Shown here: piece by piece, positions 1-5,609 of the stretch | Position numbering within the stretch: the stretch's first letter is position 1 | How the letters are laid out: every line of letters begins with the position of its first letter | Origin: an uncultured Blautia sp. | GTDB taxonomy: Bacteria > Bacillota > Clostridia > Lachnospirales > Lachnospiraceae | Direction of reading: 5' to 3' | Assembly: GCA_946629475.1 (NCBI GenBank) | Contig: CAMOXX010000069.1 | Coordinates: forward strand, 1-11,525 | DNA: 11,525 nucleotides | Notes under the pieces: model-generated | The model's input: only the letters and a program-made list of their open reading frames with translations | Database searches by the model: none | Told to the model about the DNA's origin: nothing | Translations under genes and position numbers: made by a program

Positions 1-1019
1 CAAAGTGGATCAAGACGGCGGATGCTTCTTCTGCAAATACCAGAAAGCTCGGTATTATGACTGCACGGAAGCTCGGATATTCTGTATATGAGTTCAAGCG
101 TCTGGTGCGTGCGATGCGTAAGCAGATCGGTATAGTGGAAGCACTCATGTCTGCAGGACGCTGGGATGAGATCCGCTACTCTGCGGTTCCTTCCAGAGCC
201 ATGATGATCTACAGAAATGCATTCATGAAGCATGACGCGGAACGTTTTGGTGAGTTTGTTCAGAAGGCGTCTTCCGGAGAAGCGGTGATCCACTCTGCCG
301 CACTGTTTCCTTACGACATTGTCGAGAAGGTCATGAATATGAGCTGGAGCGGAATCCGGATCAGAGAAGATGAAACGCTGGAAGCTCAGTGGCGTCAGTT
401 GCCGGATTACGTAGAAGCAGGAACCAATGCGCTGGTCATTGCGGATACTTCCGGCTCCATGTACGGAAGACCGATGGCAACTTCTGTCGGCCTGGCGGTG
501 TACTTCGCAGAGCGGAACACCGGTCCGTACCACAACATGTTCATGTCTTTTTCCGGCACATCCCGGATCCAGATTTTGAAGGGGGAGACCCTGGCACAGA
601 AGATCCGCAGCATCAACATGAACGACTGGGCGAACAACACAAATCTGCAGGCAGCATTTCAGCAGGTGCTGGATATCGCCGTGCGGAACCATATAGCTCA
701 GAAGGATATGCCGAAATCTCTGATTGTTATTTCCGATATGGAAATTGACTACTGCGGTGACAGGAACTGGACTTTTTACGAGAAGATGGCTCATCGATTC
801 AGAGTTCATGGTTACCAGATTCCGAACATTGTTTTCTGGAATGTAGCGTCTCGTCACGAGGTCTTCCACGCTGATAAGACCCGCAGAGGCGTACAGCTGG
901 TAAGCGGCCAGTCCACTGCTGTTTTCCGTCAGGTCATGCAGTGTGTCGGCATGAATCCGGTGGAGGCGATGGAGAAGATCATAGGCTCTGAAAGGTATGC
1001 GGCGATCACGGTTGCCTGA
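1..1019 (+). CDS. DUF2828-family vWA (TROVE/Ro60-like) protein, 5'-truncated by window edge
   Basis: The reading frame is open from base 3, 18 codons before the first ATG at 57, and those codons continue the family sequence, so the true start lies outside the window and the visible 338 residues are the C-terminal part. Counting from the ATG at 57, a helical region of about 120 residues (including VPSRAMMIYRNAF at 45-57) leads into a von Willebrand A domain. Its metal-ion-dependent adhesion site is complete: DTSGSM at 130-135, the Thr of NNTNL at 195, and the Asp of VISDME at 227. This layout, helical repeats followed by a vWA domain, matches DUF2828/DUF7788 proteins, which resemble the TROVE-vWA layout of the RNA-binding Ro60/Rsr proteins. 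A role in RNA or RNP handling is inference, supported by kptA downstream. No signal peptide or membrane segment is seen, so it is probably cytoplasmic. Family membership is fairly sure; function is unknown. Confidence 0.85.
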   Translation, partial: KWIKTADASSANTRKLGIMTARKLGYSVYEFKRLVRAMRKQIGIVEALMSAGRWDEIRYSAVPSRAMMIYRNAFMKHDAERFGEFVQKASSGEAVIHSAALFPYDIVEKVMNMSWSGIRIREDETLEAQWRQLPDYVEAGTNALVIADTSGSMYGRPMATSVGLAVYFAERNTGPYHNMFMSFSGTSRIQILKGETLAQKIRSINMNDWANNTNLQAAFQQVLDIAVRNHIAQKDMPKSLIVISDMEIDYCGDRNWTFYEKMAHRFRVHGYQIPNIVFWNVASRHEVFHADKTRRGVQLVSGQSTAVFRQVMQCVGMNPVEAMEKIIGSERYAAITVA

Positions 1020-1079
1020 GTGAAATACTAAAGCGGCCGCTCCGGTCCGAACATGATAATAGGAACATACAAGGAATAT

Positions 1080-1177
1080 AGCGTCTGTGACTAACACTCA
1101 CAGGCGCTTATTTGCGTCCAAATTTAGGAAGATGCTTCATAACGTGTGAGGCGCAAAAAGGAACTCCGAGACGTTCC
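1080..1177 (+). other. Three consecutive hairpins between the DUF2828 gene and kptA (candidate structured RNA / 3' end)
   Basis: Three hairpins sit almost end to end. The first pairs 1080-1090 with 1098-1108: 11 bp with one G-U pair and a 7-base loop. The second pairs 1111-1118 (TTTGCGTC) with 1150-1157 (GGCGCAAA): 8 bp with one G-U pair, enclosing a small GAAG/CTTC hairpin at 1128-1138. The third pairs GGAAC 1160-1164 with GTTCC 1173-1177. Only 2 bases separate neighbouring hairpins. The first could act as a terminator for the DUF2828 gene, but the following T-tract is poor (TATTT). The whole could instead be a small structured RNA; Ro-type proteins bind Y RNAs often encoded beside them, but I do not recognise a Y-RNA consensus here. 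The pairing is seen; any function is inference. Confidence 0.4.
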
Positions 1178-1196
1178 GGATATCCATTATAAAATG

Positions 1197-1224
1197 TTGA
1201 GATTGGACAATCAGAACATATCAT
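1197..1224 (+). promoter_or_regulatory. Candidate sigma-A promoter for kptA
   Basis: TTGAGA at 1197-1202 and TATCAT at 1219-1224 are separated by 16 bases, each one mismatch from consensus. Transcription would start near 1231, giving a leader of about 60 bases. Within that leader a weak A/T-rich hairpin (ACAGA 1237-1241 with TCTGT 1250-1254) is followed by a run of six T, and CCGGT 1264-1268 pairs with ACCGG 1276-1280, ending at the ribosome binding site. Confidence 0.45.
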
Positions 1225-1293
1225 GAGAGAATACAGACAGAAACAAAAATCTGTTTTTTATGTCCGGTCTGAGATACCGGGAGGGAACAAGAT

Positions 1294-1827
1294 ATGAAAA
1301 GCACGAGTAAGTTTATTTCCCTGATCCTTCGTCACAAGCCGGAAGTCATCGGTATCACACTTGATGAACATGGATGGGCAGATGTACAGGCACTTATTGA
1401 CGGAATTAACAGGGCAGGAGGGCATGCCCTTGACATGGAATTACTGGAGGAAATCGTCCGGACCGATAAAAAACAGCGTTATTCTTTCAATGAGGATCAT
1501 ACGCTCATCCGTGCGAATCAGGGCCATTCCGTTCCGGTAGATGTGGAACTTCAGGAAAAGATCCCGCCGGATATTCTCTGGCATGGTACAGGGGAGAAAT
1601 ATGTCTCTTCTATCGATGAACAGGGACTGCTTCCCAAAAGCCGACTGTATGTGCATCTATCATCGGATATGGAAACTGCGCGGAAAGTCGGCAGCAGGCA
1701 TGGTAAGCCGGTCATCTACGAAATCGACTGCCGGAGGATGGCAGGTGACGGATATCGGTTCTTTCTTTCTGCAAACCGGGTATGGCTTACAAAGGAAGTT
1801 CCGGCGCTATATCTGAAGAAGATATGA
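1294..1827 (+). CDS. kptA: RNA 2'-phosphotransferase (Tpt1/KptA family)
   Basis: This 177-residue protein has the full two-lobe architecture of KptA/Tpt1, the NAD+-dependent enzyme that transfers an internal RNA 2'-phosphate to NAD+, giving 2'-OH RNA, ADP-ribose 1'',2''-cyclic phosphate and nicotinamide. The N-terminal RNA lobe has SLILRHKPE at 9-17 (catalytic Arg13-His14) and RANQGHS at 73-79 (Arg73). The C-terminal NAD lobe has WHGTG at 96-100, HLS at 121-123, GSRHGKPV at 133-140 (probably the fourth catalytic Arg, 135) and SANRVWLT at 159-166. The length is typical of bacterial members. GGGAGGG at 1279-1285 lies 8 bases before the ATG. In fungi the enzyme finishes tRNA splicing; its bacterial substrate is not settled, and some Tpt1 enzymes can also ADP-ribosylate RNA ends. 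The neighbouring DUF2828 gene hints at RNA repair. Apparently intact, with strong family identity. Confidence 0.95.
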   Translation: MKSTSKFISLILRHKPEVIGITLDEHGWADVQALIDGINRAGGHALDMELLEEIVRTDKKQRYSFNEDHTLIRANQGHSVPVDVELQEKIPPDILWHGTGEKYVSSIDEQGLLPKSRLYVHLSSDMETARKVGSRHGKPVIYEIDCRRMAGDGYRFFLSANRVWLTKEVPALYLKKI

Positions 1828-1854
1828 ATCATTATATAGTCAGCAAAAGCATAA

Positions 1855-1885
1855 GCAGCAGGAGCCTACCCGCCATCTCCTCTGC
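1855..1885 (+). other. Imperfect hairpin downstream of kptA
   Basis: GCAG and AGGAG at 1855-1864 (with C1859 bulged) pair with CTCCT and CTGC at 1877-1885, leaving a 12-base loop. There is no T-run after it, so it is not a convincing intrinsic terminator, although it is the only strong structure between kptA and the next promoter. Confidence 0.3.
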
Positions 1886-1939
1886 AGAACAGATTTAAGG
1901 CTATACAGATTGCTGTGGCATAATTTGAGCATGATTGTG

Positions 1940-1968
1940 TTGAGGTGCTTTTCTGTGCATGTTATGCT
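1940..1968 (+). promoter_or_regulatory. Candidate extended -10 promoter for the hydrolase operon
   Basis: TTGAGG at 1940-1945, a 17-base spacer, and TATGCT at 1963-1968 preceded by TG at 1960-1961 (extended -10). Transcription would start near 1975, about 100 bases before the chosen start codon at 2077. This makes an upstream start at 1945 impossible for transcripts from this promoter. Confidence 0.5.
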
Positions 1969-2063
1969 TTGTATACAGGCGGTTTTACAGATAAAGACTT
2001 TTTCATTAGAGCTGGGGCAGAGATTATTTCCCGGCGTATCCTTGGATGTTCAGAATATCAGTC

Positions 2064-2068
2064 GGAGG
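2064..2068 (+). promoter_or_regulatory. Ribosome binding site that fixes the hydrolase start
   Basis: GGAGG at 2064-2068 lies 8 bases before the ATG at 2077. The frame is open back to 1945, but no comparable site precedes the earlier ATG, and the additional 44 codons do not resemble hydrolase sequence. Confidence 0.75.
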
Positions 2069-2076
2069 AATTGCTT

Positions 2077-2907
2077 ATGAGCTACTTTACTCTTAGAAAC
2101 GGCGAAAAAATATATTATGAGGACAGGGGAACCGGTCCGGATACAATTATCATGATGCATGGCTGGACAAGCTCTCATGAAATATATCTTGAGCCGGTGG
2201 AAAAGCTGCAGGAACAAGCCCGATGCATTATCTATGACCATCGGGGACATGGAGGGAGCAAGGAGGCCTGCAGCGGAACCTCCACCATGGAAACACTCGC
2301 GGAAGATCTGAATGAAATGATTCAGGGACTTTCACTCTCCAATATCACACTTCTGGGATGGTCCATGGGCGCGGCTGTCATATTCAACTATGTCCGACTC
2401 TATGGCTGTGACAGACTGAAGCAGATCATTCTCTGCGACATGACTCCGAAGCAGTTAAATGATGAAGAATGGAAACTGGGGCTGTATCAGGGCCGATACA
2501 CGAAAGAAGACATGGAGCGGGACGCAGGTAAGAAGTTCTACCCTCTGTATAAGGAATTCGCCATCGGAGCTGTTCCGAAGCTGGCAAAGGTGCCGGGATT
2601 TCTTCTTAGAAGACCTCTGAAAAAGATTCTGGCAAAGTGTGACGAATCAACGCTGAAAAGTCTGGCGGCATCCATGAAAGCGCAGGATAATCGCCCGATC
2701 GTTGGACAGATTACGGTACCGGTCACATATTTTTACGCAGATCCCGGTTCGCTGTTCTCTCCGACACTGGCAGACTGGTACAAAAATCATGTAGCGGCTC
2801 CATACATGGCTGTTCGTTTTCCGGAAAGCACCCATATGCTGGTCAGTGATTATCCGGAGAAGTTCGCGGAAGAAGTCAGAACGGCTCTTCGCACTTTTTC
2901 GAGGTGA
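2077..2907 (+). CDS. Alpha/beta hydrolase (small-molecule esterase/peroxidase-like)
   Basis: The protein is 276 residues from the ATG at 2077, chosen because GGAGG lies 8 bases upstream and homology-like sequence begins at once. It is a canonical alpha/beta hydrolase: oxyanion-hole motif HGW at 28-30, YDHRGHGGS at 53-61, nucleophile elbow GWSMG at 94-98 with Ser96, likely acid Asp222 in YADPGSLF, and catalytic His253 in STHML. A helical cap lies at about 125-210. It resembles the large group annotated as non-haem chloroperoxidase or carboxylesterase; the substrate cannot be read from the sequence. No signal peptide, so cytoplasmic. Its stop overlaps the ribosome binding site of the small gene at 2912, which suggests translational coupling and one operon with the zinc-ribbon membrane protein. 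Fold is certain; specificity is unknown. Confidence 0.88.
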   Translation: MSYFTLRNGEKIYYEDRGTGPDTIIMMHGWTSSHEIYLEPVEKLQEQARCIIYDHRGHGGSKEACSGTSTMETLAEDLNEMIQGLSLSNITLLGWSMGAAVIFNYVRLYGCDRLKQIILCDMTPKQLNDEEWKLGLYQGRYTKEDMERDAGKKFYPLYKEFAIGAVPKLAKVPGFLLRRPLKKILAKCDESTLKSLAASMKAQDNRPIVGQITVPVTYFYADPGSLFSPTLADWYKNHVAAPYMAVRFPESTHMLVSDYPEKFAEEVRTALRTFSR

Positions 2908-2911
2908 GACC

Positions 2912-3067
2912 ATGTATGTGATCAAACTGAAAATAAAAGACGAGGATGACCTGTACGATCCGTTTGCTTATGAAGAGGAACTGCTGAGTGATGATGTTAA
3001 GTCGTATGTTATTGAACAGGAAAATAAAAAACAATGGCGAAATAAAGTTCAGGTGTGCAAAGGATGA
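2912..3067 (+). CDS. Small acidic hypothetical protein, possibly truncated
   Basis: The product is 51 residues, starting at the ATG at 2912 with GAGGTGAG at 2901-2908 as ribosome binding site; only four bases separate it from the hydrolase stop. The frame is open further upstream into the hydrolase gene, but no site supports an earlier start. The N-terminal half (IKLKIKDEDDLYDPF at 4-18, LLSDDVKSYVIEQ at 24-36) looks like a well-formed small domain, while the tail after residue 37 is lysine-rich and ends abruptly. I have a weak recollection of longer clostridial proteins that begin this way and continue with charged and membrane segments, so this could be the front piece of a broken gene whose next piece is the short ORF at 3064. 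I do not recognise a function. It sits between the hydrolase and the zinc-ribbon membrane protein. Confidence 0.6.
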   Translation: MYVIKLKIKDEDDLYDPFAYEEELLSDDVKSYVIEQENKKQWRNKVQVCKG

Positions 3068-3123
3068 AGGAACCGTTCAGGATTCTGAAGGAAGCGGGAT
3101 ATGAGTACGAACAAAATCATTGA
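3064..3123 (+). CDS. 19-codon ORF overlapping the preceding stop (coupled peptide or gene fragment)
   Basis: The ATG overlaps the stop of the 51-residue gene as ATGA at 3064-3067, a classic termination-reinitiation arrangement. The ORF ends inside the next gene, 22 bases past that gene's ATG. It would encode MKEPFRILKEAGYEYEQNH. Read in the same frame from 3046 the sequence is SSGVQR before the Met, so it could be the continuation of the preceding gene after a -1 frame change rather than an independent peptide. It could also be chance. Evidence is weak. Confidence 0.25.
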   Translation: MKEPFRILKEAGYEYEQNH

Positions 3124-4738
3124 AATTCACTGTCCGGACTGCGGTGCGCCTGCGACATATGATATCCGCAGCGGCGTATTTGCCTGCCAGTATTGCGGCG
3201 GAAAAGTCACCGTCGACGGCGCTCAGGAAGAGAAGCGGGGCTTTCGGAACTTACAGCAGACCAGACTTCGGGAGTCTGCGGCAGGTTATCAGCTTTGGCG
3301 CGCTTCCTGTTCCGTATGCGGTGCGGAAGTCGTATTTGAAGAAAATGAAGCGCTTGCAAACTGCGCTTTCTGCGGCCATGCACTCGTCAGGAAGGGATAT
3401 CTGCAGAAAAAGAATCTTCCGGAGATCATTATTCCTTTTCAGATCACAGATGCGGAAGCCCGGGAATGCCTCACCCGGTGGTGTGAAAAGAATCATGGGA
3501 AAAGAGAGGCTAAGCTTCTGAAGGGAAAGACAGGTGAGCTAAAAGGATTCTATCTTCCCTATGAATTCGTGCGCGGGCCGGTCACCTGTCATGTCAGAAG
3601 GATTTCCGACGGAGGCGTATATACCTGCAGAGGGTTTATCGACGAGGTGTTTGTAAACTGTTCTGAGCAGCTTGATAATATGGTGCTTGATGGTATGGAA
3701 CCCTTTGATCTTGACGCGCTGACAGAGTTTGACTTTGCCTTCGTGGCGGGGCACCAGGTGAAGACGGATAATATTTCCGGCAAGGAGCTGGAGAGACGTA
3801 TCCGTGAAGAGGTCAGCGCAGCCTATACACCCACCGTGCGAAAAGTGTTGGAGACAAAGGCTGTGGAAATCGATGCAAATGTTTCCGCTGCTTACAGAAT
3901 GCCGGCTTTGCTGCCGGTCTATTATCTGTCGGACGGGGATCTGATGGCAGCTGTCAACGGACAGACGGGGAAGGTCAGCGTTCGTGCTATAAAGGAATCC
4001 TATTATTATTTTCTGCCATGGTGGCTGAAAGCTGTATTTGCTGCGATCATCATTTCGGCTGTTTTCTTTCTGGGATTCTCTCTGCTCGGGGGCGATATCA
4101 GAGAAAGAATGGTCATAACGGCGGCACTGGCTTTTTTCACATTCATTGTCACGCTCACCGCGTACAGCGATACGAAGCATTTGAAGTTCCGTATAGAGCA
4201 TGGAAGAAAGGTGTTTACCTCCGGCAAAGAGGCATTTGTCAGAGAGAACGGTATACTGACCGGGACGACCCTTCCGGAAAGGAATAATACCCCGCCGGTC
4301 TTTTTTGAGAAACTGGACGGGAAGATCGAAGAGGTAGTGATTCGGTTCTCATCCCCTCTGCGCTTTGCCGGTATGATCTTGATGTCCCTTTTGGTACTGT
4401 TTCTTCCGGTCATTATTGCTCTGTTCCTGAACGGGTTCAATTTTTCACGGCTGCAGCCCGGCGGAAGTGCTGTCTGGTTCTGTATCTTTGTGCCGGTCAT
4501 CCCGATTTATCTGCTGAAGTACGGCCGGATCGAGCTGTATGACAGACCCTGGATCTATATTGTATCGCCGGACGGAAAGAAGACCAGATACAGAAAAAAG
4601 GGAGGCGTTCACAGCAGTTGGAAGGATATCGTAAAGACGGTCCTCGGAACTTTGTTCGTGCCGCCGCTCTGTTTTGCGGTGTGGTTCGGTATTGCATGCT
4701 TCTGTGTGATGTGTTATCTGACGGCATTCGGCTGGTGA
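3101..4738 (+). CDS. Membrane protein with two N-terminal TFIIB-type zinc ribbons
   Basis: The product is 545 residues. Two CxxC...CxxC zinc ribbons open the protein: Cys11/14 with Cys29/32 and Cys70/73 with Cys88/91. A soluble alpha/beta region of roughly 105-300 follows, then hydrophobic segments at about 308-330, 336-355, 421-444, 456-475 and 512-538, with a soluble stretch at about 356-420 between the second and third. This matches clostridial and bacillar proteins usually named TFIIB-type zinc ribbon-containing or, misleadingly, helicase PriA-like; there is no helicase motif here. The ATG at 3101 has a modest GGAAG upstream and the first ribbon starts at residue 11, so the start is sound. 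Possible roles in membrane stress or protein assembly are guesses from loosely similar Bacillus loci. It is the last gene of the hydrolase operon. Structure is certain; function is unknown. Confidence 0.8.
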   Translation: MSTNKIIEIHCPDCGAPATYDIRSGVFACQYCGGKVTVDGAQEEKRGFRNLQQTRLRESAAGYQLWRASCSVCGAEVVFEENEALANCAFCGHALVRKGYLQKKNLPEIIIPFQITDAEARECLTRWCEKNHGKREAKLLKGKTGELKGFYLPYEFVRGPVTCHVRRISDGGVYTCRGFIDEVFVNCSEQLDNMVLDGMEPFDLDALTEFDFAFVAGHQVKTDNISGKELERRIREEVSAAYTPTVRKVLETKAVEIDANVSAAYRMPALLPVYYLSDGDLMAAVNGQTGKVSVRAIKESYYYFLPWWLKAVFAAIIISAVFFLGFSLLGGDIRERMVITAALAFFTFIVTLTAYSDTKHLKFRIEHGRKVFTSGKEAFVRENGILTGTTLPERNNTPPVFFEKLDGKIEEVVIRFSSPLRFAGMILMSLLVLFLPVIIALFLNGFNFSRLQPGGSAVWFCIFVPVIPIYLLKYGRIELYDRPWIYIVSPDGKKTRYRKKGGVHSSWKDIVKTVLGTLFVPPLCFAVWFGIACFCVMCYLTAFGW

Positions 4739-4752
4739 CTTAAAAAGTAAAA

Positions 4753-4781
4753 TAGACATCTGCCGATAAAATGGTTATAAT
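4753..4781 (+). promoter_or_regulatory. Near-consensus sigma-A promoter of the XRE-cupin gene
   Basis: TAGACA at 4753-4758, a 17-base spacer, and a perfect TATAAT at 4776-4781. Transcription would start near 4788, about 48 bases before the ATG. Downstream of it, CATT at 4788-4791 and AATG at 4799-4802 form a short symmetric element that could be an autoregulatory site; that part is weak. Confidence 0.75.
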
Positions 4782-4835
4782 GGAGAACATTATGAGAAAT
4801 GATGTTATCTATCGAAAGCGAAAGGAGACGATACG

Positions 4836-5384
4836 ATGGATGAATATAATGAGATCGGCGCAAGACTGAGAGAGCTGCGGGAAGTCAGCGACTATACTAT
4901 AGAAGAACTGGCGAAAGAACTTGATCTGAGTCCGGAGGTCTACGCCTCATATGAAGAGAACGGTAAGGACGTCCCCATCAGCGTTATCTATCAGATCGCC
5001 AATAAATTCAAGGTGGATTTTACTGAGATCTGCACCGGACAGAGTGCCAAGCTGGATACTTTCCACGTCATTCGAAGGGGCGGCGGCAAGGTCATCAATC
5101 GAAATCCGGAGTATCATTTTGAGGATCTGGCTTTCCGTTATGCAAATAAAATCATGCAGCCCCTTCTGGTAACCCTGGAGCCTACAGATGCCGTTGCCAA
5201 GCTGATCACTCACAAAGGTCAGGAATTCAACCTTGTTCTGGAAGGTACCGTCATTGTTACTCTGGGAGACAGGGAATTTGTCCTGAATCCGGGCGATTCG
5301 ATTTACTTTAATCCGACCATCCCCCATGGACAGCGCTGCGGCGGAGACGTAAAGGCACGTTTCCTGACGGTCATTACGGAATAA
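4836..5384 (+). CDS. XRE-family transcriptional regulator with C-terminal cupin domain
   Basis: This 182-residue protein has a helix-turn-helix of the Cro/CI type at about 6-62 (GARLRELREVSDYTIEELAKELDLS, then YASYEENGKDVPI) and a single cupin barrel at about 105-180. The cupin metal/ligand motif is partly kept: His126 and Glu130 in THKGQEF, PGDSIYF at 152-158 and His164 in IPHG. The length and layout are standard for XRE-cupin regulators, in which the cupin is thought to sense a small molecule and the HTH binds DNA. AAGGAG at 4822-4827 lies 8 bases before the ATG. It is followed in the same direction by the acyl-CoA synthetase gene, its probable target, with a 225-base gap that carries a perfect inverted repeat. 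The ligand is unknown; an acid or acyl-CoA related to the synthetase substrate is inference. Confidence 0.92.
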   Translation: MDEYNEIGARLRELREVSDYTIEELAKELDLSPEVYASYEENGKDVPISVIYQIANKFKVDFTEICTGQSAKLDTFHVIRRGGGKVINRNPEYHFEDLAFRYANKIMQPLLVTLEPTDAVAKLITHKGQEFNLVLEGTVIVTLGDREFVLNPGDSIYFNPTIPHGQRCGGDVKARFLTVITE

Positions 5385-5403
5385 TGTGATTACAATGCTG
5401 AAA

Positions 5404-5447
5404 GTATCATTCTGACACAGAGCATGCTCGAGTGGGAAGAATGATAC
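5404..5447 (+). repeat. Perfect 10-bp inverted repeat, candidate operator
   Basis: GTATCATTCT at 5404-5413 is exactly complementary to AGAATGATAC at 5438-5447, with 24 bases between that contain the palindrome AGCATGCT at 5421-5428 close to the centre. It begins 20 bases after the regulator stop. No T-run follows, so it is not an intrinsic terminator. It could be a binding site for the XRE-cupin dimer or the first stem of a structured leader for the synthetase gene. Confidence 0.55.
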
Positions 5448-5550
5448 CTGTGACAAGATTGCGGGCGTGTGTAAGCGCGGAACGATCCGTAAACGACTTT
5501 TGGCGACATTATCTAATATCGAGAGCAGATATCGTAAAAGAGCATAGAAA

Positions 5551-5580
5551 GAATCCCGGGAAAGCGGGATTCGCATTTTA
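5551..5580 (+). terminator. Terminator-like hairpin ahead of the acyl-CoA synthetase gene
   Basis: GAATCCCG 5551-5558 pairs with CGGGATTC 5565-5572 around a 6-base loop, followed by GCATTTTA. The stem is strong but the T-tract is short and offset. It may end the regulator transcript or act as an attenuator, since I find no clear promoter between it and the synthetase start. Weaker hairpins at 5478-5489 (CGGA/TCCG) and 5516-5532 (ATATC/GATAT) precede it, filling most of the 225-base gap with potential structure. Confidence 0.5.
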
Positions 5581-5609
5581 CCTGAGTGCAGAAAAGGAGT
5601 TAAGCAGCC

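Noticed and set aside
1945..2076. N-terminal extension of the hydrolase by 44 codons
   Set aside because: It would start inside the proposed promoter and has no ribosome binding site, while GGAGG lies at the right distance before the ATG at 2077.
3539..4500. Two overlapping - strand frames (220 and 164 codons) inside the zinc-ribbon membrane protein gene
   Set aside because: The + strand product has two exact zinc ribbons and clear membrane segments; the antisense frames show neither domains nor start signals.
5385..5609. T-box or other known riboswitch before the synthetase
   Set aside because: No GGTGG-ACCGCG type T-box sequence and no conserved core of a riboswitch class I know is visible; only simple hairpins are seen.
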